A DNA stretch of 64,000 bases from Calvatia gigantea (GCA_025093985.1 JACAAK010000002.1:1488001-1552000); one strand, 5' to 3'; positions 44,101-57,048 are shown, counted from the stretch's first letter. Made by a program: numbers and translations. The notes: generated by a model not told the origin, from the letters alone.

Positions 44101-46189
44101 TGGAGAGGGTTCTGAAGCTGGTGGCCGCTCAGACAAACCACCAAGCTCAAGATTCCCTGACAGAGCAAGGGTACGGTTTCGCCGGTGACACTTTCGAAAA
44201 GTAAGCTATACCCCCAACTAGCTTTTCCATACCTACTGAGCATCAATACCCTTTCAGATACTGTAAATCGGGTTTGCTTATCAACGTCTTGAAGGTGAGT
44301 GCTTGACAGTTACACGATCGTCAATACAGCCTAGCTAATGAACAATTTAGCTCCCTCTACCGAAGGAGGTATTTCTAGCCCTCAAGCACGTCCTGGACCA
44401 TCCCAGAAGTTCGTCGGCGCTGAGAGATGACCTCCTTTGGGACACAATCTCAAAATTACAGGAAACTGAGAGCAGTTTGTTGCAGAACCTCCTAAACAAC
44501 TTACAGCACTTCGTCGAACTAGTACACCCTAAAAAGCATAGCTCCGAAATGATGGGTCGTGCGTAGGTTTTGATTCGAGAGTCCTCGATGCTCAAGTGTT
44601 CGATAGTTATCGGGAAGCAGCTGACTCACCTCGCTCAGCGGATGTCCGATAGCAGCGGCTTTGCAGCTGACGCATCACCTCTGCTTAGTGTCGCCGCTAC
44701 TCTGCTTCAGCACAACAAAGCTAACAGCAAGGCAAGTCCTACAGAGGTTCTCCCCGAACGCCCCTGATCTATTTTTTAGGACCTATTGCTCTATATCGAT
44801 ACACTCATCCGCGTCACCTTGACCAGACTCCAAGTGGATAGAAAGAGCATCTCAAATTTGCTCATAGCTACGGCTAGCCTTCGTAGAAAGGGTCAGCCCC
44901 ATGATCCATCATCTACCATCAATACAGTCATCCCAACTGTATTTGAAATTTTGGGTGACGGGTTGCGGTTGAAGACACGGCTGCTGGCTTTTACACTAAG
45001 ATCAACATTAGAGGTTGGACTCCCCCCATTCGAGATGGTATTCGATAATAATGGTATTCTCAGGCTGTTACAACGGCAGAACTGTCATCAGCCGTCACGC
45101 CCGTTTCCCTGCATTCGCACTTGCTCGTCGGCCTAGCTGACGGTGGATGTTATTGGTTAGACAATCACTATTGGGCAGAGGGGCAAACAGAGCAAGATCT
45201 TCATGCGTCGCTCGCAGTGGCAAGGATGGTCTTTCAAGCTATGTCGTATGGCGCATCAATGTCAGAGACGTCATCTGAAAACTCTGGGGTGGGTCATGAA
45301 GGGGCCAGAATTCATTTTAAAAAGCTAAGCCAACTTTCAGAAAAGCACACGCCCTCAGTTGCGCACCATGAGAGCATGGAATATCCTAGCTATGGCAGCG
45401 CTCTCAAGCAATGCAGATAGTTCCCTAGCACCTCAGCTCTTCAAACAACTGAAGTCGTTCTCAGCTGTGTACTCCGATTCCCTTTGGCCGTACGTGAAAT
45501 CAACTGGCCCCGTCCCCGACCCGCCGACAGCTAGCATTAATCATGCGTATATTGCCATGAAGCTGTGGTTGATGGTTGCAAGACAATCGGAAGAGGCCCG
45601 GGAGCCCGGACAGTCTGTATACAACTCCGTATGGGACGAGCTTTGGCCGCCATTTGAAAGCATTGTCGGTGTTCTCGAAGCAGAGGCACAAACTGGCGTC
45701 TCCCCTGTTAGTTGACATGGGATCTCCTAAAGCGACATCCCTCTTTCACTCACTCCCCTTGTCAGGTGATGGCGGATTTCATAGCGTCCTCAATAGCGGA
45801 CCTATTCTCGTTTGTCAGGTTTCTGCGAATACCAGCGGGTCTCGAGAAGTTGGCCCAAAGAACAATGCTCAAACGGTTACAGAACCTCGTTCAAGGGGAG
45901 TCTGTAAGAATCAAGGTAAATTCAGCTGACTCTCTTTCTCCTCTTCATGGATTAAAATTGGCGGTAGCTCAACCGAGCAACGGAGGGACTGGTAGAAACA
46001 TCTCTAGAAGCACCTCTGGAGACTTTGATAGACCAAGCGGCAAAGGATATCATTGCAACAGAAAAGTTGCGGTTGCTTGAGGCAAAGCGGGAACCGTCGA
46101 AAGTGATGGGAGATAGGAGAAATAATATAGAGAAGAAAACGACCATCGACAAACTAAATTGGAAGGATGTCAAGCTACCGTACACGTAG
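38147..46189 (+). CDS. Very large UNC80-like protein with C1-type zinc fingers
   Basis: One gene of about 8 kb with more than 20 introns; exons from 38147 to the stop at 46187 can be chained in frame into a protein of roughly 2200-2300 residues. The N-terminus has GRPYLPRIETDNSEPST and RDERRKLLAHVLTQLRNR. Near 39745-40110 there are two Cys/His clusters (CTVCRKAMHGFGLLCPQC and CCACHQPLWGCASQGLRCGS) like C1 zinc fingers. The rest is helical, repeat-like sequence with few charged runs and ends in NWKDVKLPYT. I link it to the fungal proteins annotated as UNC80, which in animals scaffold the NALCN sodium-leak channel; the fungal channel relative is CCH1. The assignment rests on overall layout and remembered fungal relatives, not on one diagnostic motif. 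The Met at 38147 is my choice; upstream frame is open. Confidence 0.6.
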
Positions 46190-46252
46190 AGTAGCGATTT
46201 ACTAGTTGGGGGAGGATAGCGGCGGGTAATAAATGAATAAGTGTGCCTAGCT

Positions 46253-46624
46253 TCATGCCGTCCGTAGCCGTGCCTTTTCTGCTTTTTTCTTGTTTTCTTT
46301 TGCGATTGTGCGACCGACGAACATACCAATGACGCTAAGTCCTACAACGAGGATGAATGCGGGGAGTCGAACTGCCCACTCACGGGCCGGGAAGAAGTTG
46401 TGTATCTGGCTCGAGGAATCAAAGAATGGCTTTCGAAAGATAAATTAACATAAACGTCGCGTATGAATTCAACTTTCTAACTCACGAGCAAGATGGCCCA
46501 TGTTGTATAGTAGGTGAAGACTATGGAAGCTGCGAGCAGCATAGCTCCTCCGAGTGCTCTGTCACTGGTACCCTGCAGTGTCTTTAAGCGCCTTTTCGCC
46601 TCAGAGGCTCAACGAGCGTACCAT
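46253..46624 (-). CDS. DPM2: Dolichol-phosphate mannose synthase regulatory subunit DPM2
   Basis: Small ER membrane protein that stabilises and activates dolichol-phosphate-mannose synthase, which supplies mannose for N-glycans, O-mannosylation and GPI anchors. The exons read GTSDRALGGAMLLAASIV, FTYYTTWAILL, PFFDSSSQIHNFFPAREWAV and RLPAFILVVGLSVIGMFVG, with two membrane helices and a basic end (KENKKKAEKARLRTA). The length, about 85 residues, fits. The only start I can find in frame is an ATG at 46624 followed at once by a GT donor, so exon 1 would contribute only the start codon. It lies divergently 202 bp from TRS120. Confidence 0.86.
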
Positions 46625-46826
46625 GGTGTAGTAATGTCGAAACAAGTCGTGGCACGCAAGAGTGGACGTGGATGAATGATGGCGGACGTTTTGGGCAAGA
46701 GACCAGAATATGAATTGATCTCGACGCGTGATCTGGAATCTGCAATTCTGCTCAGCGTTTCTTTGTCAAACTTGTATCCTACGTCTTGCTCCTTTATCCT
46801 CGTAGCTGGGGATTTGTGTACTGGTG
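46625..46826. promoter_or_regulatory. Divergent promoter of DPM2 and TRS120
   Basis: 202 bp between start codons of two secretory-pathway genes on opposite strands. It contains an open plus-strand frame (MADVLGKRPEYELI...) with no conservation that I recognise, which I treat as non-coding. Confidence 0.5.
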
Positions 46827-49800
46827 ATGGACAATCATGTATTCGCTTCGCTGGCACAGGTTCGAATCCTCCTTCTTCCGGTTGGTCCTATACCAGAGAC
46901 AACATTCGAGAAATACGCGGCCGAAATCCGTAGCTTTGAGACTATAAGACTTGGAGATATTCCAGTGGATGCCAAGGCAGAGAGGGGTGCGTAACAGCCT
47001 CTCCTGATGGAAAGACAAATTAATTCATTGGTTGTTGTTCATTCAGCTCGCTTTATGCCACATCCCTTGTCAACTGGCCACCTCCACTTGAGCTTCCCTA
47101 CTCATCCGCCTTCATCCCTGCACTATGTCCTTTCGTTACTACGCCCATCGCACTTTCCACTAGCTGTGATTGGAGTGGCTTCATCCTCCCAAACCAACGC
47201 TCTGAACTTGATACATTCCCAATTCCATTCCGCTTTGCTTGACACCTTCCCGGCTTCGAATCTGTACCCTTTGGCTCGGGTTTGCTTCGTATTTGAGGAG
47301 AACGACATTGCAACGAACCTTAATGTTGGAGATAGTCCCTCTGGGATTGTGGTTATACCGAGCGTGATGGGTAACAAGAAACTGTACATTGGCACTCTCC
47401 TGGCCGACCTGTGTTCACAGATCCTTGGGGAATTTGGGATGGTGGTCCGTGAGCATTTGCCATGTTACCAGATGTGCTAGGTTGACAGAAGTCCAGATTC
47501 AAGCCCTCGAAAGTCCACTTGGAAATGAATACCTGAATGCTTCCTTGCTGGCGACGCTGCCCCCGCTATCAGAACTCCCAATGGCCCTTGACCCAGACAG
47601 GAGCGGCACTTTATCATCGCTTCATCCGTTCAACAGTCAACCGGACGTAGCAAGATCAAGTCTCTCTCTCGCTCCAGCTCCAGCTATCAAGCGCAATTCA
47701 TCTTCGGGGCCGAACTATCGGCAGTCCACGCTAAGTGTGCAACCGCCCAGGAAGCGCTTAAGCGCGGTAGGTACTGCATCCTCCCATGCACGTCTATACA
47801 AGATGCTAGGTGATTTCTTCCTGCTTGCTGGCCGCACTGAGGACGCAAGTGTTTGGTGGGTGGAGTCAGTCAGACGTTTCATCCGGTTGTTTGAGCTAAA
47901 AAGCAGGTACACTGAAGCAGTCCAGCTATTGAAGAACTCTCAAGACCACGCGTGGCATGCATCTACCCTCGAAGGGTTAGCGACCATTGCCGTTGTTGAA
48001 GCGTGGTCTGCAGGGCACGGTTTAGTACGTAGTCTACCATTAAAAGGCATTGGTTTGTTCTAACGACCAAACTTAGCATAGTTCCACCACCTCAACCAGA
48101 GAACCTTGGTCGGACATCATTGACAAAGTCACACAAGCGACTGCCCTATACCAGAAATCACCTCTCTACTACGAGGGCGAGAACAACTACGCCCTCCTTG
48201 CATATCTGTACTCTTGTTGCGTTCTGAGGCATTCTTCCCTCCTATTCGCCATTTGGTCTGCCAAAGGATGGGGCCCGCTGGCATTCACCACCATGTTACA
48301 ACCTGGACCAATGCCTCACCTTCCGCCGACACTGGCCCACGACGAGGCTGACCAATGGCTGAATCTAGAACGCTTGAGCAGGTTCTCTGGAATCTCCCGT
48401 TCGTCCATATCTACTGTCCTTAGCCAAGTCCACGGTCCTTGGCTTCTGCATCTCCATCTACGGGAAAGGCTTTCAGTTCTAGAGACGGTGGCGAGTGTCT
48501 ATGCGTGCCTTGGATACAAACGTAAGGAAGCATATGTGTTGCGCGAAGTTCTGGGGTGTATAATGGATCTCGTGGTGTGTGGGCGAGAAGAAGATGGTGT
48601 TACCAAGATATCGACACCAAAAACGGCCGGACTAGGTATTCAGGATGGTTCTGGGATGCTCGCGAATCTAGATACCTCGCTTAACCAAGGGAGTGTGGGT
48701 ATTAGGATGAGTGAGAGCTCATCAGGAAATGAGAGCGTCCTACGACTGCTGAGGCACACGTGCAGGATACTTGGAATAGACCTCGATGCCGTGAAACTAG
48801 TGGACGTGTCTAATCAGGAGGCCAATGGGCAAACTGAAAAACCCGAACTAACGAGCACTTTTGACGATGGATTACCATTCGAGTATTCTGAGTCCTATGG
48901 GTGGTCAGAGTTGCAAGTGGGTGTCATTCGGGAGGCCGTTGCAGTCGCAGAGGCTCTGCCAGGTGAGTGATTCTTTTACTTTTTAGTCGCTCGCTGACTC
49001 CATATAAGATTTTCCTGCTGTTGCACAGTTTTCTTTGTCATCACTGAAAAACCTCCAGGCGGTACTTTCACCGGGAGATCAGCACCATTTATACTCAACA
49101 TCAATGCGTGCACTAGTGACTGCACATAGGCGAGGAGATTCGCGGTCTGTTGAATATTGGTCTGGAAGTCCAGTCATCAGTGTTGCCCTTGCCCCGTGGG
49201 TTCGAACTTCTGAGGTCGTACTTGCTAATTCAGTTCTGCCGCCTAGATTACCCCTTGTCAGACTACCTGTTGAGAAGCATATGTCGGTGCTGGCGAAGCA
49301 ATCGTCAGGCCTTCCTCCCATTTTACAAGGCATGACAGACCCATTCCTGTACAATCCACGGAGGGCGGCTGTGCAAAAGGTGCCGGCAGCCCGCTAAAAA
49401 GGAAGTTAGTCACTGATGATCTACAGGACCAAGAAATTGTGGCGCAGAATGAAATGCTGGAGTTCATTGTCATACTCCAAAATCCCTTTATCTTTGATTT
49501 GGAGCTCCAGTCCGTGTCATTGAGGTAAGTGCTTTGCTCGGACTCATATCTAATATTAATTCCTACAGTACATCTGGGGTCGACTTCCAATCACAATCTA
49601 CCAGAGTGGTGTTACCAGCCAGCTCTTTCCATCGAGTTATCCTGTCTGGAAAGCCTCGCAACGTAGGTATCCTGACCATCCGAGGCTGTATTGTGCAAGC
49701 ACCTGGAGGTGTTCCACAAGAGTTCATCCTTCCTTTGCAGACTGATGAGGAAGAGGAGCGACTTGCACGGAGAAAGAGTGCGGTTGCGTGCGAAGCAGAA

Positions 49801-51595
49801 CGATTTAAGTATTCGGGTCTGGAGTCGTTCCCCTGGGAGCGGTCTAAGAAGCTAATCAAGTACCAGTCGAGCCAGCTAAATCCTCGGACGAGTTTCCGAT
49901 TTTTGGAATGTAAGGTTGTGCCCGAGCAGCCGCTTTTAAGGATTCGCCGGACGTCTGTGAACCACGGTGCTCTGATGTTGTATGAGGGAGAACGGTACGT
50001 CTCTTGTTTAGCTGGCAACGCTTGTTGTTTATTGTTAAACAGGTCAACACTGCACGTAACTCTTGAGAATACCTCATCGCTACTTGTAGATTTTGTGCAT
50101 TTAGCGTTTGAAGATTCCACTATGGAGCCGGCTCAGCAAGCGCTTGCCGAAGGAGATCTGTCTGTTTTCGATACGTATGAAACTGAACATAGCCTTATCA
50201 ACGAACCGGTCTTCGCATGGAACAAGAATGAGGCCAGACAAATCCAACCCGGCCACACTCTCACTCTTAACATCTCCTGTCTTGGGAAAGCTGGTTGGTG
50301 CGTCTGCTCGACCTTGCGACGGCCTGTGCGGTTCTGATGACTGCCGTTTACCTAGTACTGATGGGACAGTTCATGTCTCCTACTCATATGCCCATCGTAC
50401 CGACCTCAAAGAACATTCGAACTACTTCTACACCCGCCAACTATCTTACCCAATTGTGGTGACCGTCTATCCAATGCTTCAGTGCCAAAATATGGACTTG
50501 ATCAGTTTCCCTTCATACCGTGATTACGTTGGGGTTGGGGAAGGCGCTACACGTCAGTATCACCTGGGCATAGGTGATGGAATGAGTTGGTGCTTGTTCT
50601 CTGTTGACGTGCGAAATGTGTATGGTTTGCCATTTGAGGTGACTTTTGAACGCGAACAGAGCGGTACGTGGTTATTGCTCAGTGAGCAACAAGGCTGTTG
50701 ATGCATTAGCTGGGTAAAGGGGTTCCTCGTTCGTCCACTACGACTGTTATTCCACCTGGATCCACATCAAGGTCAGCAAGGATACTCAGTCTCATAACCA
50801 GAGGCTGACAACGATAACAGGATTATTCTTCCCCTGAAAAGGATGATTTTGTCTGAGGAGATGACCTCATCACCCATCCCGACACTATCGGAACGACAAT
50901 TTGTGGTAGCCAAGGACAGACTCTCTGAGGCTGAGCTTCAGTTACAAAGAGAATTGTTCTGGTACAGAGAGACACTATTTAAGAGTATCCGCGGACATTG
51001 GAAAGAGGTTCGTCAGTCAGAATGGTTTGTCGTTCGAGGATGATTTACTTTCACCCCAGGCTAGCGGTATTCGGACAGGAGAAATATCGCTTCGACAGCA
51101 GCGCATCACATTACCAATGCTAGAGGCATTACGTTCCGAGATCGCACATGTCGATCTGTCAATAGCTTCAAGTCGTGGAACAAGTAAAACAAGGGTTGAA
51201 GGAGATGAAAAGGTACTGGAGAGGCGACAGTCTTTTAAATCGGGCGAATTCCTTGAGTTGATGGCAAAAGTCACAAATTTGTATTGTAAGTCCCGCCCGT
51301 CTTTTGGTCATCATTTTTTTTCTTCAACCCCAGTTGATGAAACGACATAGCGTCACCAATGCCCCTCTGCTTGACTCTTGAGTTTGAGCCAAGCGATTGC
51401 CTGGTGTATGAGGGAATCATCACTGATATACCTGTGGGCCACTTGGACAGTGGGGCCCAGCGGGAGATTACTGTTCCAATTTGTTTCCTTATGGCTGGTC
51501 ACTTCGAGCTCAGGGCCCAAGTACGACCAATAGGTCCTCTGTATATGGATATGAAGCCCTCGAAGGCTCAGCTCATGGCCTCTGTTTGGAGTTGA
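46827..51595 (+). CDS. TRS120: TRAPP-II complex subunit TRS120 (TRAPPC9)
   Basis: Subunit of the TRAPP-II complex, the exchange factor for Ypt31/32-Rab11 in late Golgi traffic. The N-terminus reads MDNHVFASLAQVRILLLPVG, FETIRLGDIPVDAKAE, ARFMPHPLSTGHLHLSFPTH and VIGVASSSQTNALNL, typical of fungal Trs120. Later exons have GNKKLYIGTLLADLCSQIL, ARLYKMLGDFFLLAGRTEDA, RTLQ-type helical repeats, and in the beta-rich C-terminal half PRNVGILTIRG-like segments and ELQLQRELFWYRETLFKS. It ends with LYSSPMPLCLTLEFEPSDCL and HFELRAQVRPIG, stop at 51593. There are at least ten introns; the protein is about 1350 residues, a normal size. It converges with VPS55, 183 bp between stops. Confidence 0.88.
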
Positions 51596-51778
51596 TATAT
51601 ATTCCTGCCGCACCCCCTATCGCTCTTAAGTCATGTAATTTGTACTGTCCAGGACTTGAAGGCATGATTAGGTCCCTAGGGCATCTACATAATACAGAGT
51701 TGAAATCAATTAGTCACTCAACAACAGCACCGGAATTTGATGCTGGTGCAATCCAGGATGACAACGTTACGATAGGGA

Positions 51779-52345
51779 CTAATCGTACTCCGATTCAGCT
51801 TGGTTGAACGCAGCAGAATAAGAAAGAATGGTGCCATATACCAGCCTGTCAAAGCCAAGTCAGAGGCTGAGGAGAGTACTGCGGAAGGGAATGCGTTGAA
51901 CATACCCTCCCCCTACGATTGACATGGCTGACGCCTTTGAGTCGATGATACCCGAATGAGCGAGAACAATTGGGAGCGCAAAACCCGTGACAACGATGAG
52001 GGAGGTCAAGAAGCGTCCGAAATCAATTGGACCGCCTGTGTTCTCGTAGGAAGCAAACTCGTCCGAACCACAATGAGAAAATACAGCATTGGGAAGTGGA
52101 GCAAGGACAAAAGTAAGTGCTATACAAAGGTTACATTAAGTTTTGGGTAATAGGCGGGTTATGAAAAGACGATACGCACCAACAAGAAGAGGAAGCCAAT
52201 TCGACCATAGCGCACAAGACAGGATAATTAACAGGAACCCGACCGCGAGGACAAATGAGAGTAAGATAACCGCTATCAATTTGTTGCTTAAACATTCGAC
52301 ATATTTGCAAAAATGATCAAACTGACTTCTGAGGCCTGCCGCCAT
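51779..52345 (-). CDS. VPS55: Vacuolar sorting membrane protein VPS55 (OB-RGRP family)
   Basis: Small four-helix endosomal membrane protein; with VPS68 it acts in late endosome to vacuole transport. Spliced exons read MAAGLRTVILLSFVLAVGFL, LIILSCALWSNWLPLLVALT, FVLAPLPNAVFSHCG, ASYENTGGPIDFGRFLTSLI, VVTGFALPIVLAHSGIID and GGGLVYGTILSY, then a short tail NQAESEYD. All parts of the family are present in order, in about 140 residues. Intron 1 starts right after seven codons; further introns follow LLV and the GG of the last helix. Its 3' end was first obscured because the opposite strand remains open beyond the TRS120 stop. Confidence 0.9.
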
Positions 52346-52549
52346 GATTGCGAGGAGCGGAGGTGGGAGGTATTGGTTCAGGGCCGCTTGGTGGTTGGTG
52401 ACAACCAACACAGGTTGACTGTCGCTTACGTAACAGATTGTTTGCACTCTTGGGCCCAAAATGTGCTGAACCTCTCGAGGAATTATGCAAGAATAGAATT
52501 GTGACAATCTACAATAAAGTCCTTCAATTGGAATAATTTAATGTTTAAC

Positions 52550-55500
52550 CTATCGTACAAAGCGGCGAGAGGGCCTGCTCGTCACGATGTTCTTCCGCCG
52601 AGAATCGACAAGAGGAGCTGTGGGTACCATCGAAGAACTAATGGTGGTTTTCGTCAATGGGCGGGTAGGTTCCGCAGTGGAGTTCCGTATACTCGGTGCA
52701 ACGGAGGAAACCTGCGATCCTAGGCTATCACGAGGGGTAACCATTGTGGATCCAGATGAATTACTTGGTGTGGGTGATCTGGAGATGAGGGGAATAGGGG
52801 AAGAGACAGAAATCTTGATAGGGGCCCTTTGAGTTGGTTCTTCGGCTTCCCAGCTATCGCCCTCGCTTTTGGCGAGGAAGATGCGTTCGGCGGTTTCGGC
52901 ATCGCTCATGGTTGAACTCTTACCAAAATGCTTCCGTAGGAGAGTTTCGCGACTGTGGGTCAGGTCCCATTGGTCAACATAGTCCCAGGTCTTCTTCTGT
53001 GGTGTAGTACCCGTGGGTCTGTCAGGCCGGGCGCCACGCTCCATTAATCGTTGGTTAGTGACGTGTAGCGTGCGCACGTCATCGTCGAGGCTGTCATGAT
53101 AGTTCGAGGAGTTTTCTGACAACGAAGATGCCTATAGGATATGCTCCTCAATACTATGATACGAGATATGTGGAGTAAACCTACTTCTGCACCCATATGA
53201 CCAAACGCGGCTCCCAGGGCGTCTAGACTCGTTGCTAAGCCCTCTTGGAGTTGGTCACAACATGTTCTAACATCCCTGCAGAGTGAACCTGTCGCATCGA
53301 GTCTTGCTCGTTTCGCCCTTGAATGTTGATTGAATGCTAAAACAAGGTTGAGCGTCAACCTGTTGTGGTCATGGAGAGACAAGCGCACCTTGAGATGTTG
53401 ACGCTGTATATGTTGTGGTTTTCTCCGCTATCCAAGTCGTGTGAGAGGTGATCGAACTTGATAGCTGGTCACGTAGTGCTTGTGTCTTCTCTTTCATCGC
53501 CAGCTTGGTATGGCCTAGCGCCTGAATGAAATGGGTTGGGGACAGGTTGTTGGAGAGATATTGGACGCGTCTTACCTTGAATGCGCCCTCTCGGGTCCGT
53601 TTAGCGGAGCCGCTATGCTTCTGCGACATAACGTTCGCAGAGTTCCCGTTACGAACCATTTGGTCAAATAAGTCCCTCTGTCTCTGCAGATCCGACTCCA
53701 AAGTATCCTGTGCTTTGAGATTTTGATCCTGTAAACCGTTCAAGGTTTCTTCAAACCTGGAGTGCCGTTCGTTCATGAATACATCCAACATCTCTGATAC
53801 CCTGTGCATCAACATCTCCTTTGCCTTATCTGCTCTCGCTTTTTCATTCATGAGCATTTGGACGAGGGTCTCGTTCTGCCGCCGAAGGTGCTCAATTTCC
53901 GCGTGAATGCTATTGTTTGCCAATTGCCGGGACTGTTCCAAGGACGCTAACTCGTCTTTGATGTACTGTTGAACTTCCTGAAGCACCGTTTCGAGCATGG
54001 ACTGGATATCTCCGAGTGCCTTTTCCACCGCCACCATCCCCTTCTGACTCGTTTGCTGAAGGTCGTCACAAAGGGTGGAGTATGTTGATGTGAGGTTAGC
54101 ACCCCATGATACAAACTCATTCTTCATGGTTGTCTGCATTTCGTCGAGGGTCGCTTGGGCGGTCTGGAGAGCCTCCGTCTCAGATTTATCATTGTCTTGA
54201 ATACCGTTGAGAGCATTTTGAAACTGGAGGAGCTTCTGGTTAATTATCTGGGAACGCGACGACAGGTCTTCAAGCTCAGTTGCTTCGGCCTCCCTCGCCA
54301 TGGTCCGGAGTGTCGCCGCTGCTTCCGTTGTCGATTGATGGAGGTCAGCGAGTTTCTTAGAGATAACCTCCGTTAAAGACGATATGGTCCTCCCACATTC
54401 CGACACTATTGTCGTATTTGATTCCAGGACGTTTGACTTCCTCTCTGGCAAACAACTAGTCAGACCCAGTCCGAAATGACGGGTTATACGACATACCCAG
54501 CTTTTGAAACAGGCTTCCGATGTCACGTAGGCTTTCGGCGGCGACGCTCTTGAGCTCCTCTGCTACCATATTCAGCTGGCTCTCTGTGTTCTGGTGTGCC
54601 TTGCGCACTACGACCTCCTCGTCCAGTGAGACCTTTGTCTCCCACAGCTGTTCCTCCGCCTGAATCAGCGTGACCTTCGTCTTCTCTAATTTTCCCCTCA
54701 TCTCTTTCAGCTCCTCATCCCGTTTCATTAGGAGTCCAATACTTTGCTCAAACTCTTCCCTAACAGCTCGCATCTGGCTCTCCACAATTTCAATTTGCTT
54801 CTTTGCCTCCTGGAGTTCAGTTTGCCGTAACTCCTGCTCCGCACTTAGCTGGTTCCAACTTTCCTCAGAAAAGAATATTCCGTTCTTTTCTCTTGCGGCA
54901 AGAAGATCGTTTTTTAGTCTCTCGATTTCACCGATGTACTCTTTGAGAAGTCCATTGCGCGTCATGCGTTGGTTGACTTCTGGCTTGTTACGGATGGATT
55001 TAGCACGGAGGGCATAGTCCAAGGTTGAAAGTGTTTCTTCCATGTTTGAACGTGCGGGGGAGATGGTAGCAATGATGCAGGTCTTCGTACGTCCGCCAAG
55101 AGAGTCTTGGAGGAGACGTGTGAGCTTCGATTCACTGTGATATCTTGAGTAAAGATGATGCAAGAGATAGTAGGAACCTCACCGATAAGGTACGTGTTGC
55201 GAATTGTCAACCAATGCATTAATCACCCGGCCCAAAGTGAGCAGGCTTTGGTTAATCATGCCAGCTTCTCGAGCTCGTTTATTTTCTGCGCCGGAGCGGC
55301 CGATGTTTTCAGATCCCGCAAGATCGACGAGGTTGAGCTTGCCAACTTTGAGAAGATCGTCACCGATGCTGGAGGTTTCCTTGACGTGGACAGTGATAGA
55401 GAATATGGAATGGGAGCGACTGGAATGGTCGTTGAAACGAGTAGCAGCAATTTGCCGCCGTTCGCTACCTTTCGTTAGGAGTGCTAGGGCGTCTTTGCAG

Positions 55501-56371
55501 TCCTTAACAGGAGTTTCTTCCAATCCTTGAATGAAGACACCCTTCTTGCTAGCTTCATCAAAAATTTTGAGGCCCTCGGACGCCTTATCCTTTCCTCCCA
55601 TACCCATAGGTTGAGTTGAGCCTGTTGGAGGAGCGAAGTCGCTGGCCAAGAGATCGCGCAATTCTTCATTGTAGAGCTCGATGTAGGAAATCTTGACACT
55701 ATAGTCTGCCTTTGAAGTCTCAAGAGAATGAAAGAGGCGGAATAGGACTCTCGGGATCATTCCAGCGTCAGGCGAAGGGTTGCCCATGGGTGTTGGTTTC
55801 AGGTCGCCCTGCATAGTATATCTTGCAACTGTTCAACAGATTGGCTGACAGAGGTGAAAGAATCAGCATACGTTTTCCCTGTTCCCGTCTGTCCATAGGC
55901 AAATAATGTGCAGTTGTAACCCATGAGAACTTCTTCCAGCATCGGACTGACAACATCGTAATAGATCATTGCCTGGTCCGCTTCAGGACCAAAGACGAGA
56001 TCGAAAGGGTACGTCCGTAGGGGTGGTAGTGTAACGATCCCCAAACTGGATTGCGGTGCACTTGTCTCGATGGATATCTCCTTGCTTTTGGCTCCATTAG
56101 AAGAAACGATGATTGGTGAATTCTCCTGAACCTCGCGGGCGGAACGGCGGCGGCAGCGAATAACAACTTGGATGTTTGACTCAGAAACCTCTGAGATCTT
56201 TTGTGCGTGGCTTGCAAGATCTGAAGTTGTCGATGATATTGTTGAAGTGAGGCTTGCTGGAGCATTAGATTCGATGGAGGTGGCTTTCGATGTGGATCGG
56301 GTGCGATTATTAGGGGGTGGCGGAATGGCGGAAGAGACCCTTGTCCTCGAAGTTAGCCGTTTTGAGGCCAT
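52550..56371 (-). CDS. Kinesin-5 motor (BimC/Eg5)
   Basis: Tetrameric plus-end motor that slides antiparallel microtubules to build the bipolar spindle. The motor domain follows a Ser/Thr-rich N-terminus and starts at [16 protein letters not shown]. It has the P-loop [14 protein letters not shown] (split by an intron after GKT), switch [12 protein letters not shown], switch [16 protein letters not shown] and [19 protein letters not shown], then [19 protein letters not shown] in the neck region. A long coiled coil fills the middle (about 53570-54960). The tail carries a BimC-type box around [17 protein letters not shown] near 52960-53010, a candidate Cdk1 site (TPQKK) next to it, and a basic end [16 protein letters not shown]. 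The start at 56371 (MASKRL) fits; an in-frame Met three codons upstream is also possible. Confidence 0.93.
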
Positions 56372-56592
56372 TGCAGCCACCAGTGAGCAAGTCGGTCTTG
56401 AGAATGCTCGGCAGCGTTGGGAATGCCGTCAACGCGCTTCGTGCAGCGGACCAAACGATCTCACGGCGCGACCAAACCACGTGACCGAGTTGAGTCACAT
56501 GCAAAATACGGAGGCGCCATAAATTGAAATTTGGGATTGGCTCACCGACATTGTACGAACGGTCGTGCGCACCTTGAACATTTGAACTTTCG
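56372..56592. promoter_or_regulatory. Divergent promoter of kinesin-5 and ELF1
   Basis: About 220 bp between start codons on opposite strands. No TATA box is obvious. One CCAAACCACGTGACC stretch near 56468 contains a CACGTG E-box-like core. Confidence 0.5.
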
Positions 56593-57048
56593 ATGGGCAA
56601 ACGCAAAAAGTCTTCTAGGAAGCCTGCCCCAGCACGCCAAAAAGTACCACTCGGTGAGTAGTCCATTTGTATGTTCAGCTTGGATAACGTTAGAATTCTA
56701 CCCCTTATCTTATTTTGGGCAGATACCACCTTTACCTGTTTGTTCTGCCATCACGAAAAATCTGTCACGGTTCGCATGGACAGAAAGGAGGGTGTGGCAA
56801 ACTTGGTTTGCCGTGTCTGTGATCAGCGATACCAGAGCAAAGTGAACCGTGAGTGATTGCATGGGTCCTTTCCAAATGCGGTGTCAGTGACACCCTCGTC
56901 GTGTTTAGATTTGACTGAGCCCATAGACATATACTCGGAGTGGATCGATGCTGCAGATGCAGCACAGCGCGAAGATGCTCCTCATCGTCCTGTTGCGTCG
57001 TCAAGTCGTGCTAACAGGGCTCCGGCCTATGACAGCGATGAGGAGTAA
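56593..57048 (+). CDS. ELF1: Transcription elongation factor ELF1 (ELOF1)
   Basis: Small zinc-binding factor that travels with RNA polymerase II and supports elongation and transcription-coupled repair. Three exons join in frame: [20 protein letters not shown], then [55 protein letters not shown]. The four zinc cysteines (CLFC and CRVC), the basic N-terminal tail and the DIYSEWID motif are all conserved. The acidic tail (AYDSDEE) is usual in fungi. Length is about 115 residues. Confidence 0.93.

Noticed and set aside
46855..46875. tRNA-like T-loop sequence (GGTTCGAATCC)
   Set aside because: It lies inside the first exon of TRS120 (AQVRILLLPVG). No matching acceptor stem, D-arm or anticodon arm can be drawn around it.
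51596..51922. Extension of TRS120 through an open plus-strand stretch ending in IPSPYD
   Set aside because: It is antisense to the last exons of VPS55, which read perfectly on the minus strand; TRS120 ends naturally at 51595.
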